A stretch of 64,000 bases of DNA from Flectonema sp. DT1601. Taxonomy: Eukaryota > Euglenozoa > Diplonemea > Diplonemida > Diplonemidae. Of this stretch, positions 1-10,125 are shown one piece after another. The DNA is taken from contig OZ025861.1 in the NCBI GenBank assembly GCA_964019425.1, positions 372,001 through 436,000 of the forward strand. The letters run 5' to 3'. Position numbers and translations under genes: made by a program. Each line of letters starts with the position of its first letter. Position 1 is the first letter of the stretch. A model generated the notes under the pieces. It was not told the DNA's origin, ran no database searches, and saw only the letters and a program-made list of their open reading frames with translations.

Positions 1-380
1 AACATTTTAATTTATTCCTGGAGAAGATTAGGTCTTCTAAATTTACGCGGATCGATCCAGTGTGGTTCGATTCAAATAAATGGCTGCTGCCAACCTAGCG
101 TTAATTTTTTAATGCTCTACGAGTGCTTTGGTATATTATCAGGGTAATTGTTTTACCCGGTTTTATTTTTTGTTGATTTTTATTTATTTTAGTTCGATAG
201 TTTAATAAGCTGCGGAAAGCTGGAGATTGGTATTTCATTAATCTTTCAGTCGATGCTGCTTCAACAATCCATGCGAAATCTTCGGATATGGCTACGGATT
301 GGGTCCTCTATTACTGTGAGTTACCCTCCCTAGAGCACTCATAATATACAGTAATGTTGGATTAAATAACTAACTAACTA
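1..380 (+). mobile_element. 5'-truncated LINE 3' tail ending in TAAC repeats
   Basis: Non-coding sequence that ends in a short TAAC repeat run (about 364-380), as expected of a non-LTR retrotransposon 3' end. Just before the tail is an inverted repeat: ATTACTG (310-316) pairs with CAGTAAT (349-355), and inside it TGAGT (317-321) pairs with ACTCA (337-341). The element at 12088-12586 has the same arrangement, with the identical lead-in ATTGGGTCCT and an analogous hairpin. LINE reverse transcriptases commonly recognise a 3' stem-loop. The coding part of this copy is absent or lies left of the window. Family assignment is inference from structure only. Confidence 0.5.
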
Positions 381-559
381 GTCCCTTAGAACTTACTGAT
401 GAAGGCCTAAAAAGGGACAAGTAGTATAAGATTAAGGCCTGAAACTACATATTCTATTACCCTTTGATGTTAGGAAACTGCAGAAATGAATACTTTTCTT
501 TTATTAATCTCTACTTTTCTTATTCTCACTTTTCTGTTCTAAAATTAATGATACTAACT
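381..559 (+). repeat. ~180-bp dispersed repeat with conserved RNA-like stems (copy 1)
   Basis: Nearly identical to 21917-22098; both copies begin GTCCCTTAGAAC and end GATACTAACT. Visible pairings are GTCCCTT (381-387) with AAGGGAC (412-418), and GTAGT (421-425) with ACTAC (444-448). An alternative fold pairs the two AGGCCT segments (403-408 and 435-440), bringing together CTGATGA (396-402) and GAAAC (441-445), which resemble a hammerhead core. It is followed at once by the first leader unit of the gene array. It may be a small non-autonomous element or part of a Penelope element's terminal region; I cannot decide between these. Confidence 0.5.
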
Positions 560-1581
560 ACACGGTATTGATATCTCATATTGCGTGTGAATACAAAACT
601 GTGTCTCAGCGGTGTTTTGCCGTCATCTCTTATTTTTCCTTTCTTTTATTATTTTTAATTCTAACACAAAAGTTTCCAAAACCTCCGAGTATGAACAACT
701 CGAGAGGTGAGGATTGAAATTATTTTCTTGATTTTCAGAAGATTTTTGTGTGCAATTTTCCCGTTTTTTTTTCTAAAATACCGAACGATCCTTTGTATGA
801 AGTTAGTCTCACTCTAACTTGTTTTTCTTTTCTAAACCTCCCCAGTGTAGTCCTCAAATGGACAATCTCATTAATGTTTTAAAAACCCGACAGATAATTA
901 GTAAGGAAACGACTCTTGTCGTCTGCGAAAGTCTCGTGGTTGGCTGGTGGCGATCTAACTGTTTCCCCTGTTAAGGTTTTCCTGATTTGTGGCTTCCTGG
1001 GCTTCGTAAATAAGAAGAATTGATAATAATAAAATATTTATTACAAATAATTATTATCTCTCTCACTACCCGGTATTGATATCTCATATTGTGTGTGAAT
1101 ACAAAACTGTCTCTCAGCGGCGTCTTGCCGTCATCTCTTATTTTTCCTTTCTTTTATTATTTTTAATTCTAACACAAAAGTTTCCAAAACCTCCGAGTAT
1201 GAACAACTCGAGAGGTGAGGATTGAAATTATTTTCTTGATTTTCAGAAGATTTTTGTGTCCAATTTTCTCGTTTATTTTTTTTCTAAAATACCGAACAAT
1301 CCTTTGTATGAAGTTAGTCTCACTCTAACTTGTTTTTCTTTTCTAAACCTCCCCAGTGTAGTCCTCAAATGGACAATCTCATTAATGTTTTAAAAACCCG
1401 ACAGATAATTAGTAAGGAAACGACTCTTGTCGTCTGCGAAAGTCTCGTGGTTGGCTGGTGGCGATCTAACTGTTTCCCCTGTTAAGGTTTTCCTGATTTG
1501 TGGCTTCCTGGGCTTCGTAAATAAAAAGAACTGATAATAATAAAATATTAATTACAAATAATTATTATCTCTCTCACTACC
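560..1581 (+). repeat. Two gene-free ~510-bp leader units
   Basis: Two head-to-tail units that begin at CGGTATTGATATCTCA (563 and 1071) with periods of 508 and 511 bp. The first half of each matches the leader directly before every SecA-VWA gene. The second half matches the downstream flank of those genes, including an AATAAA signal shortly before the next unit. Each unit therefore looks like promoter/leader plus 3' flank with the coding region missing. The same unit recurs around 10717, 12931, 17194, 36481 and 57553. No open frame of note is present. Confidence 0.75.
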
Positions 1582-1902
1582 CGGTATTGATATCTCATAT
1601 TGTGTGTGAATACAAAACTGTGTCTCAGCGGTGTTTTGCCGTCATCTCTTATTTTTCCTTTCTTTTATTATTTTTAATTCTGACACAAAAAATTCCAAAA
1701 CCTCCGAGTATGAACAACTCGAGAGGTGAGGATTGAAATTATCTTCTAGATTTTCAGAAGATTTTTGTGTGCGATTTTCCCCTTTATTTCCTTCCCATTC
1801 ATAACAGCAATACATGTACTTGGGATATGATTTCAGACTCTTCTCGTAAAGTTAAATAGTAAAGTCTCTCCTTCCCTTCCAGTTGTTATATTATTGAAAA
1901 CA
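1582..1902 (+). promoter_or_regulatory. Conserved 321-bp leader of gene A
   Basis: The distance from CGGTATTG to the ATG is 320-321 bp in every family member (A, the deletion derivative at 11550, B, C and D), and the sequence is nearly identical. The last 120 bp differ from the gene-free units and contain a pyrimidine-rich run ending CTTCCCTTCCAG about 20 bp before the ATG, which is a good 3' splice acceptor. A 5' UTR intron ending there is likely; the donor is not clear. A possible TATA-like stretch (GTAAATAAAAAG) lies roughly 60-70 bp before CGGTATTG. Confidence 0.5.
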
Positions 1903-4900
1903 ATGACTTCGGATATTTCGTCTTGCGCCTCACACTCTCCATTTATACCTTCACGGCCAGTGGTTGCCGTGTTGAAAGATGCTTTGACAAATGGGACTGA
2001 CAACTACCAAGCGGAGTTGTTGCAGATTGAGGACGCAGTTAAAATGAGTGGCTACGGAGGTGATGACGCATTACAAGTTTCACGTGATTTGGTAAGTTGT
2101 ATTGAAAAAGATGATAAACGATTAGAAGAATGTTTAAGAAAACTATTAAACATTGTTGAACCATTCGATGTTGCGAGCATGATGAAGGTGTTCATTAGTT
2201 CAAAAGATTCAATCAATGCTGCTAAAGGAAAACACGTTATTGTGATTGCTGGTAGAACAGGTACAGGTAAAACTGTTACTTTACATTACCTAAGCGGGTC
2301 AAACTTGGAGAGGAACAAGCAAGACAAGGTCGTGGTGATACAAGCAGCGGCTGGGACGGAGGGTTGCAAAGTTGGGAGCGGTAGTTCCAGTTGCACCGCC
2401 TACCTGCAATCTGTCCCTTGCGTTGCTGACGCTAATGTTGTGCTGCTGGATACGGTAGGGTGGGGTGACACAAAAGGAGATGAGATTGAGGCTGCTTGCA
2501 ACGCTGTTCTCGGAGCTGCACTCCGGGAGTGTGCGAGTGTGCGATTTTTACTAATTATTGATTCTAGGTTTGATTACGAGTATTTTAAACCTTTGAAGGC
2601 AACCATCAAGGATTTCTGTAATCTCGTGAACCCGACACATCTAAATGACGTAGTGAAATGTACAACGTTTGGTATTACTCGATTCAAAGCTGAGCCGTTT
2701 GTTGATGAATGTATCGCTGATGTAGAAGAGTTGTTCAGTTCTAATGGGAACTTAACGAATAATGAAAAACTAATATGTACGTTACTGATTGACCAATTGG
2801 AGTCGGGGATTCAGATAATTGACCCGGAGAGGGAATGGAGTCAATCTCCGAAGGAAGTGTTGGAGACCGTGTTGAAGTCAGAACCCCTTCGTACACCAGA
2901 GAGCGCATTTCGTATCCCCCTCTCTCAAGATTTGCGTCAAAAATTAGGACACCAGCTGCAAGTGTACAACGAAGCCGTTCAGAGATTGCTGGAAAGTTCA
3001 GACCACGAGCGTGCTGTAGAAATAATTGAAATAATAGAAAAACTACGAATGATGTTTGATGACTCAATTCTATTAAAGACAATGAATGAATGTTTACGAA
3101 AAGTTGAGCGAATGGTAAGTGACATTCTGAAGAAGGCATCCAGAAACCTGGATTCGTACTTTGCTACGCACGTAGTGACTCCGGAAACAATCATTCAAAA
3201 TAGTCGGGAAGTACAGGGTCTCCGGCGTTACTTTGCGGAAAGCTTTCCCGATATTGGATGGGACGAGGTGAATGTTGAGCAACAAGCAGAACAGTACGTA
3301 GAGTCAGTTCATATGGGTACTCCTGAAGAGATGGGAACGGCCGTACGGAAATGTAGAGAGTTGATGGGCCCAGGAATGCTGAGTGTGGATAAAGTGTTCA
3401 ATTCCTTCAGGAAGAAAGCGATCGTTGGAATTAATGAAATGAGTAGCGTGAAGGAAATGATCAATCAGCTAGAGGCTTGTCGTCACTTTGCAAGTATCGC
3501 TGACAGAAGCTGTAGCTACAAGAAATTGGTCGGGAAGTTTAGCGACAAGCTCAAGGTCAAGTTTTTCAGTGCTATGCTTGCGGTGATGGAACTTCCGGTT
3601 GGCAATGAAGCCCTCTCTGGGCTGCTCGATTTTCTCATGAGAGTGACGGAGAAACAAGAGAAGCTTAAAGAGTTGCAAATAGATGTAAACGATCTTAAGG
3701 ATCTTGAGAAGGGGTTGCGTAACCTGGGTGATCACGTTGAGGAGATCTTCAAGAAGGCGACAAGTCCGATGGGTGGAGCCGATGCTGAGATGTACCTGTC
3801 CATCGGGAAAGTGTTAGAAAGGTCGTGGGGACATGATTACCAGTCACGGAAGGAAAGTAGCTTTGTGCAAGTCGAGTGCGCAGTACAGAAGTTCTTAGAC
3901 GGTGACGTCAGCGACGTGTATGGATGCATCCCAAGTGTGGGGCACCCGCTGGCTTGTGACGCAGACCTCGCAGGGAGCTTTGTGTGGAACCAGAAGTGCG
4001 AACGTACGTGGGACCACCTTTCTAAGTTGCAGCAGTTGGTTGAACTGGTACGCGGGGTTTTGCCATTGACAGCAGCTATGGTTGAGGAAAAACTCATCGC
4101 CCCTCGCATCGACGTTTTGGGGAAGCTTTGCGACGGCATTGAGAAGACTCTTGAGGGTCCCATGGGGCGGGTTCATTGTTTAGAAGAGGTAAGAGACAAA
4201 TACATCGCAGCAGACCCGAGGTTGTTGTTACTACAGAAACTGGGAGTACTGGGTGACAATGTCGACTGCGAGTCTGATGATGCTCAGAAGATTCTGAATG
4301 ACAGGAGGGAGAGGATGCAAAACAAAATAATCAATATAGAGAAAGGTATTACTGCTGTAGGAGAGAAGTTGGATAGCAGACGTAACCTTTTTGACAACAG
4401 CAACATTGAGACTGCAGAAGAAGCGAATGATATCATCGAAGACTTTAATATGAGAATACCCGAGGCTGAGGGCACGCTGTGTTCGTTAGAAAAACTGTGT
4501 GCTCAGTGTAATCGGTGTACATGTAAGTCACAGAAGAAGAAGAAATTAGATGCTCATGGTTACAAAAACATTACAGAACTTAAGCAGGCCATCCAGGATA
4601 AAAAGAATGAGGTGAATCAAATGACATCACGACGGTGTGTGCTCAAAGAGCTCGCAAACATTAATAAGATTCCTGCTGAAGTTGATCCCGAAATGCATCA
4701 AGGCTTAGGTCTGGAAGAAGTGTTGACGAGGTTGAAGAACCAATTAGACGAACATCAGCGACAGCAAAGAGATGTAGACGCGCAGCTGAAGGTACTGAAG
4801 AACGATGTTGAAACTCGGGAGGCTGCATCAGTACTTCGTGAGGCGCGCATTAGTTCAGTATTTGATTTGGTAACCGAATTGCGTGACAAAAAGATGGAAG

Positions 4901-7900
4901 CACGTGAGTCTACTTACACAGAGCTGGAATCAAAAGGACTGCAGGAGTTAGAGACTGTGTTGGATGCCAATGTTGAGTTTCGGCGTGCGGCGGTTCTTCG
5001 AGATGATTTGATCGGAAGGGCGAAATCTGTAGCTGAAAGAAAAGCATCCGAAGCTGTGAATTCGATCAAGGAGGTGCGCAAGATGATTATCGGCGGGTGG
5101 AAGTCGAAGTCTGCTGCTCAAGTCGTGCAGTTAGTGGATGACGTGTTTAAGTTTTTCAATTCAATGCCTGTGTATAAGCGCCACAGCTTTGACAAGCTAA
5201 AGGAGCTGCTGATGGGCGAACTGGTGCGCAATCTGCGATTCGACGATGATCCTGACGGGCTGTTCTTTGCTCGCAGTTGCTATGTAGTAAAGCTGTTGAG
5301 TGAATCAACTTCAGTAGAGGTAAGTAATATGTTTGATCCCCTTTACAGGGAGAGCGAGCAAGACTTGGAAGACATGTTAGAGCACAGCATGCCCGAAAAG
5401 ATCGGCGAAGCTGAACTCGACATCGTGGAAGAGAAACTTGCTCTGTACGGCCAGCTTGATGCTGCACATCGGGCAACTTTCAAGAGTCAAAACGTAAAGA
5501 AAAACCTGCTAGCTAAGGTCAAGAAACAGCTTGAACAGCTTGACGAGGGCATTGTTGCTGTTCCGGGCAGTGATTCAGCTTTCTTTAGAGAGATGAGAGA
5601 AGGACAAGGGCAACTGGGAATAGCCAAGCGAGCGAAGGAACTGCTGTCAGAAAGGCAGGCAAAACAGCTCGAAGATGTGTGCAATCGGATGAAAAAACAT
5701 TTCTCTTCTCTACTTGGGGAAAAGTTAAAGTCGATGAACACGTCGGGAGAAAGTAGTGTGAAGCTGAGTGAGAAGTTGGAGAAGTTCTCAGAATTTAGGG
5801 ATCTGATGACTGAGGAGGTTGCTTTGTATTACCAAGGATTCCATACAAGTGAACGAACAGTAACCGACAACATCCTTGAAGCGTTAGTCGAAAATGACCC
5901 CTTGGAATGGAAAGTGGACCTCTGGAGAGACTTGAAGAGAATGACAGCCGAAGGGTTGAATCGTGAGACGGAGAGAAAGACATCTGAAAACATACGGAAG
6001 ACGTGCTTCGACAAGATTTTAGACGAAACACTTGTAACAAAGCTGCGAAAAATGAAAGACCATCTGTCTGAGATGGGGACATTCGAGCATTTGGCATACA
6101 AAACCTTGGCAGATGAACTGAAAGAAAAATTAGACGACTACACTTCGGAACTTGATCAGGAGCAGTCTTCTGCAAAGGGTCAAGTGCTTCGTGCAGTAAA
6201 GCAGGTCAATTATGAAATCTTGTGGAATAGCAAGCTGCCTAGGCGGAGTATTGTAAATGAGATGAATGATCTCTTGAGGGATGGAGAGGAGAAATACATG
6301 TCTGGAAAAACGCTATCACGCAGCGATGTGCTTCTTGCGCTGCACTGCAAGGAGTTAGCAGGTGATTCAAATGTCCCAGCTATGAGTTCGATGAAGCATG
6401 CGTGCAATTCTGATTTCAATAGTAAAAACTGGAAGGGAATTCTCTTTTGGGTGACATGCTTGTACAAGACGACAAACAATCGCGATCAAACATTCGTCGG
6501 GGAGTTCCTCGAGTCTTGCGGTTTGCCTCCAGTTTTTACAGAATTGAAGAGATCGTTCAGTGATTTGAAGGAATCTATGAATGGAGTCCTGCGTGACAAT
6601 ACTTTCACTCACCTTGAACACATTTCAGACAAGTGGAGCAAGCTTGAGAATATCTGCGAAACGTTGGCTACGGTGTGGAAGCAACCATCAGATTTACCCG
6701 ACGGGATCCCTTGCGCAGAGATTCTGAAATCGACAGGCAGTGTGGTACCCAAGTGGAGCAAGTGGAAGGATGATGTAGTCAAAAAGGTAAATGAGAACCA
6801 ACAGAACATTGCTGAGAAAGGTAGCGAGTTGGTTAATTCATTTCTCGCAACCCAAGATTCGGTAGCACGCAAACAGCTTAACGAGGAACTGACGAAAAGC
6901 ATCACCGCGTTACAGTCAATTACGAAACCAGGGGCTGACATTGTAGGACTCGCAGCTGTGCCCGAAATCAAGAACATCCTTTCTAAGGAAATTACTAAGC
7001 TGCGTGAGAAAGCAATTAAAGGCATCAGAGAAAAGGATTGGGTGAAGGTGAACCAAATTATCGAATCACTGTCTGCACTTCGGAACAATGCGGTGTCCTT
7101 TGTGGCTGATGCTGCCTGCCCTGTGTCTACCGAGGTTGAGAAAGCAGCTACTGACAAATTGGGAGAATACCTCAAACTTCGACACACAGACATTGTAGAG
7201 TGTCTTATTGGGATGCAGCAGATGAGTGATAGCGTTGAGAAGTTAAGAGTGGATGCACAGAAACATATATCTACTGTTCTTGAGTCATACGTAAAGTCAT
7301 ATGGTCCAAAGAAGCTGCCTGAATTAGTAGAGAGCCTTCGAAGTCACAAGAGTGGTATTGGAGAGCTACTAGTGACCGAACATCAAATATTCAAATCTTT
7401 TAGTATCCAACTTTGGAAAGAGAGGGCAGGAAAACGTGATATCAAAGATGTTATGGAAGACCTTCATCAAAAGAATCCAGAGATGTCAAAGGATGAAATC
7501 AGTAAGCTACGAAAGGCTCATGACTTCGTAATGGAGAAAACAGAATCATACATCAGAGAACACTACCTGGGTGGGAATTCGGCAGTCAAACAACTTGTAA
7601 GAAAAACAAAACAAATGGGTTGGCAGATTGCCAACAAAAATGTTATTTGGAAATTTGCAGAACTATTTCTATCAAACGATGGATTGTTAGATTTAGTCGC
7701 ACATGTTTCCGCTATTTGGACTTTAAAGGGAAGTGACAGGGGCAGCAAGGAAAGCGAATTCTTGCGAAAGCTTCACTCGATACAGGTGCTGGCAATCGTA
7801 CGCTCTCTCGGATCGAAAACATTCTTGGAGGGTTCGTTCGTGCAGGTGTCAACCGGAGAAGGCAAGTCAGTAGTGCTGTCACTACTCGCTGCTGTATGCT

Positions 7901-10125
7901 CCTTGTTAGGAATAACACCCTACGTAGTATGCCACAGTTCGCACCTGAGTACGAGAGACGAAGACGACAGTTCAGACTTTCTGAAGGAACTCGATGTGGG
8001 TGCTTTCTATGGAACAATAAACCAGTGCTGTGAAGATGTCCTGAGAGGAAAGGCACTCCGTGAAGCAGGAGAAGGGCTGCTCAATGGAGACAAGCCTCAA
8101 GTTACTCAACTGGATCGTGTTAAGCGTATTTTGCTTATTGATGAGGTAGACGTCTTCATGAGTGAGTCCTTCTACGGACAAGTGTATTTACCTTCAATGA
8201 AGCGTAGTGCTGCTGACCTGAAACCCCTGACTGACTTCTTGTGGGAGAACAAGGACAACGAGGAGAAAATGAAGTGGAATCAAGTCCGAGTGCTGAAGGA
8301 ATTCGAAGACGCAGCTGCTGCGTTATCCATCTGCGGGAATCTATTTAATGAAGCGGTGCGATCTATGATTGAAGATCTGAAGTACTTTAAAAAGGCTTCT
8401 GATTATGTCGTCACCAAGGAGGACGATGGGTCGGTTAAAATTGGATACATAGAACAAGACTGCATAGATTACACGAGAGTGGATGAGTACCGTACCTTGT
8501 GGGCAATCTACGAAGCGTATCACGGAGATGATACCATTGACGAAGAAACTCGAGAGTATAAGCTGCGTCAAGAAGTGTACCTGCTATTCAAGTTGGGGGA
8601 GTACTCTTACATGGACCTAGCGAGGGATGAGTTCTCCAATATTATCGGAGTATCAGGTACGCTGCCACAGAGTTCCTCAGAGAAGGATATCGTGAAGGAC
8701 CTCGGAATCAAATACCAAACAGTAATGCCATCAATGTACGGCCAAAGTAACTTGAAATTTGATGAAAGAAATGATGTGCAGGCCGAGGAATCAGGAGAGG
8801 TACACTACTCTGTGGTATTACGAGAAATTAAGATGAGATTAGGAGAGGGTAAGAGAAGTGTTCTTGTACTGTTCGAGTCTGAGCAGCAGATCGATGACTA
8901 CATGAAACGTATGGAGAAAACTGAAGATGAGAAGACATTGAGAAGTATTCAAAGGATGGTAGAGGGGAATACACATTCTGAGAGAATGGCACGCACGAAG
9001 AGAGCGACTACCCCGGGAGTGGTGACATTCGCAGTGCGTGTCCTCGGACGTGGAACTGACTTCTATGTTACGATGCAGAGTATGCTTGATGCAGGAGGGA
9101 TGCACGTGATCCAGACCTTCATGGGCTCCATGTCAGAGCACTTACAGATCAAGGGACGCACTGCTCGTCAGGGTCAGGTAGGTTCCTTCTCAATGATAAT
9201 TGATATTGGTGGATTGGACACATTTGGAATTAGTCGTAGCGTTGCGATGGAGCAAACGAAGAACAAGACTTTGTACAAGTTTCTTTGTGATGCCAGCACT
9301 GACCACCACACGAAGATGCTGCAGTTACAAATAATAGACGCAAAAGGCTCAACAAAGGAGCACAGACACTCGATGGATTTCAGGTCTGAGCTACTCGGAG
9401 GTAAGTTATGCAAGAAGTCTTTTGTGGAAAAGCTGCTTAAATGGAACAGGGGACCCAAATATGAGAAGGCAACGAGTAGAACTGTAATCCTCTTAGACGG
9501 TACAGGGTCAATGTCTAATCTCATCCACGGAGCGAAGGCTGTTCTTCGCGAAGTGTTTGAGAGGATTTATTTTATTTTGGAAGAAGCTGACAATTCTCTA
9601 TTTAGCTTTTCTATTCAAATTGTTGTTTATCGCAATTACAATTGGAAGCTTCTTCAGGTTTCTAAATGGTGCGATACGGCGGGGGATCTGTGTGCATTTC
9701 TTCAGGATGTCAAAGCTGAGGGTGGTCATGGAAATGAAGCAGTTGAAGTAGGTCTAAATCATGTTAATAATGAAGACAACGTGACACAAGTTATCCTCAT
9801 GGGTGACGCTCCTGCGAACACGGATGAAAATCTAACTTATCTTGCGTCCAAATACAAAGTGACTACTACCGACTGGAAGACAGAAACTCGCGCGTTAGCA
9901 GACAAAGAGATACCCGTGCACTCCTTTTACCTAGCCTCTCGGGCAAAGGAAAACTTTAATGAAATATCAAGTATGACTTCTGGGGAATGTAAAAGACTTG
10001 ATGTGTCCAGCTCTAGCGCTGCTGATGAGATGACTGACTTATGGAGTCTCCGAGTGTTGGAGGATATTGGTGGTGACGTGTTGGTTTCACAGTACCGTAA
10101 ACGTTATGCAAGTCACACCTCATAG
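1903..10125 (+). CDS. Giant GTPase - coiled-coil - SecA motor - VWA protein, copy A
   Basis: One uninterrupted frame of 2,740 residues. I start at ATG 1903 (context AAACAATGA) rather than an in-frame TTG three codons upstream, because the gene is eukaryotic. Domains in order: a P-loop NTPase with GRTGTGKT at 117-124 and a G3-like DTVGWGD at 183-189 (no clear N/TKxD motif); mostly helical, charged sequence to ~1,900 with a small Cys cluster at ~866-874; a SecA-like DEAD motor with TGEGKS (1984-1989), DEVD (2080-2083), SGTLP (~2251), GRGTD (~2386) and GRTARQG (2418-2424); and a VWA domain with a MIDAS-like DGTGSMS from D2532 and a second acidic loop MGDAP (D2635). No signal peptide or membrane segment is visible. 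Bacterial SecA drives proteins through SecYEG; this chain lacks the usual SecA C-terminal zinc tail, so a Sec role is unlikely. Copy A is the most divergent member and lacks 15 residues (near residue 497) present in B, C and D. The domain calls are firm; the function is unknown. Confidence 0.88.
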   Translation: MTSDISSCASHSPFIPSRPVVAVLKDALTNGTDNYQAELLQIEDAVKMSGYGGDDALQVSRDLVSCIEKDDKRLEECLRKLLNIVEPFDVASMMKVFISSKDSINAAKGKHVIVIAGRTGTGKTVTLHYLSGSNLERNKQDKVVVIQAAAGTEGCKVGSGSSSCTAYLQSVPCVADANVVLLDTVGWGDTKGDEIEAACNAVLGAALRECASVRFLLIIDSRFDYEYFKPLKATIKDFCNLVNPTHLNDVVKCTTFGITRFKAEPFVDECIADVEELFSSNGNLTNNEKLICTLLIDQLESGIQIIDPEREWSQSPKEVLETVLKSEPLRTPESAFRIPLSQDLRQKLGHQLQVYNEAVQRLLESSDHERAVEIIEIIEKLRMMFDDSILLKTMNECLRKVERMVSDILKKASRNLDSYFATHVVTPETIIQNSREVQGLRRYFAESFPDIGWDEVNVEQQAEQYVESVHMGTPEEMGTAVRKCRELMGPGMLSVDKVFNSFRKKAIVGINEMSSVKEMINQLEACRHFASIADRSCSYKKLVGKFSDKLKVKFFSAMLAVMELPVGNEALSGLLDFLMRVTEKQEKLKELQIDVNDLKDLEKGLRNLGDHVEEIFKKATSPMGGADAEMYLSIGKVLERSWGHDYQSRKESSFVQVECAVQKFLDGDVSDVYGCIPSVGHPLACDADLAGSFVWNQKCERTWDHLSKLQQLVELVRGVLPLTAAMVEEKLIAPRIDVLGKLCDGIEKTLEGPMGRVHCLEEVRDKYIAADPRLLLLQKLGVLGDNVDCESDDAQKILNDRRERMQNKIINIEKGITAVGEKLDSRRNLFDNSNIETAEEANDIIEDFNMRIPEAEGTLCSLEKLCAQCNRCTCKSQKKKKLDAHGYKNITELKQAIQDKKNEVNQMTSRRCVLKELANINKIPAEVDPEMHQGLGLEEVLTRLKNQLDEHQRQQRDVDAQLKVLKNDVETREAASVLREARISSVFDLVTELRDKKMEARESTYTELESKGLQELETVLDANVEFRRAAVLRDDLIGRAKSVAERKASEAVNSIKEVRKMIIGGWKSKSAAQVVQLVDDVFKFFNSMPVYKRHSFDKLKELLMGELVRNLRFDDDPDGLFFARSCYVVKLLSESTSVEVSNMFDPLYRESEQDLEDMLEHSMPEKIGEAELDIVEEKLALYGQLDAAHRATFKSQNVKKNLLAKVKKQLEQLDEGIVAVPGSDSAFFREMREGQGQLGIAKRAKELLSERQAKQLEDVCNRMKKHFSSLLGEKLKSMNTSGESSVKLSEKLEKFSEFRDLMTEEVALYYQGFHTSERTVTDNILEALVENDPLEWKVDLWRDLKRMTAEGLNRETERKTSENIRKTCFDKILDETLVTKLRKMKDHLSEMGTFEHLAYKTLADELKEKLDDYTSELDQEQSSAKGQVLRAVKQVNYEILWNSKLPRRSIVNEMNDLLRDGEEKYMSGKTLSRSDVLLALHCKELAGDSNVPAMSSMKHACNSDFNSKNWKGILFWVTCLYKTTNNRDQTFVGEFLESCGLPPVFTELKRSFSDLKESMNGVLRDNTFTHLEHISDKWSKLENICETLATVWKQPSDLPDGIPCAEILKSTGSVVPKWSKWKDDVVKKVNENQQNIAEKGSELVNSFLATQDSVARKQLNEELTKSITALQSITKPGADIVGLAAVPEIKNILSKEITKLREKAIKGIREKDWVKVNQIIESLSALRNNAVSFVADAACPVSTEVEKAATDKLGEYLKLRHTDIVECLIGMQQMSDSVEKLRVDAQKHISTVLESYVKSYGPKKLPELVESLRSHKSGIGELLVTEHQIFKSFSIQLWKERAGKRDIKDVMEDLHQKNPEMSKDEISKLRKAHDFVMEKTESYIREHYLGGNSAVKQLVRKTKQMGWQIANKNVIWKFAELFLSNDGLLDLVAHVSAIWTLKGSDRGSKESEFLRKLHSIQVLAIVRSLGSKTFLEGSFVQVSTGEGKSVVLSLLAAVCSLLGITPYVVCHSSHLSTRDEDDSSDFLKELDVGAFYGTINQCCEDVLRGKALREAGEGLLNGDKPQVTQLDRVKRILLIDEVDVFMSESFYGQVYLPSMKRSAADLKPLTDFLWENKDNEEKMKWNQVRVLKEFEDAAAALSICGNLFNEAVRSMIEDLKYFKKASDYVVTKEDDGSVKIGYIEQDCIDYTRVDEYRTLWAIYEAYHGDDTIDEETREYKLRQEVYLLFKLGEYSYMDLARDEFSNIIGVSGTLPQSSSEKDIVKDLGIKYQTVMPSMYGQSNLKFDERNDVQAEESGEVHYSVVLREIKMRLGEGKRSVLVLFESEQQIDDYMKRMEKTEDEKTLRSIQRMVEGNTHSERMARTKRATTPGVVTFAVRVLGRGTDFYVTMQSMLDAGGMHVIQTFMGSMSEHLQIKGRTARQGQVGSFSMIIDIGGLDTFGISRSVAMEQTKNKTLYKFLCDASTDHHTKMLQLQIIDAKGSTKEHRHSMDFRSELLGGKLCKKSFVEKLLKWNRGPKYEKATSRTVILLDGTGSMSNLIHGAKAVLREVFERIYFILEEADNSLFSFSIQIVVYRNYNWKLLQVSKWCDTAGDLCAFLQDVKAEGGHGNEAVEVGLNHVNNEDNVTQVILMGDAPANTDENLTYLASKYKVTTTDWKTETRALADKEIPVHSFYLASRAKENFNEISSMTSGECKRLDVSSSSAADEMTDLWSLRVLEDIGGDVLVSQYRKRYASHTS

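Noticed and set aside
396-445. Complete hammerhead ribozyme
   Set aside because: CTGATGA, one stem and GAAAC are present, but the remaining stems pair poorly and copy 2 lacks GAAAC; kept only as a weak possibility in the findings.
1894-1902. In-frame TTG three codons before the ATG as start of the giant genes
   Set aside because: TTG starts are a bacterial habit; the ATG nine bases later has a suitable context and is conserved in all copies.
6609-7193. 194-codon minus-strand frame, repeated in copies B, C and D (also 132- and 116-codon ones)
   Set aside because: They lie antisense to the conserved coding frame, change with it, and show no domain; they are shadows.
1903-10125. Bacterial origin of the contig because of the SecA motor
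   Set aside because: Poly(A) signals, splice-acceptor-like sites, LINEs, Penelope elements and VWA fusion point to a eukaryotic genome; no operon structure or bacterial genes flank it.
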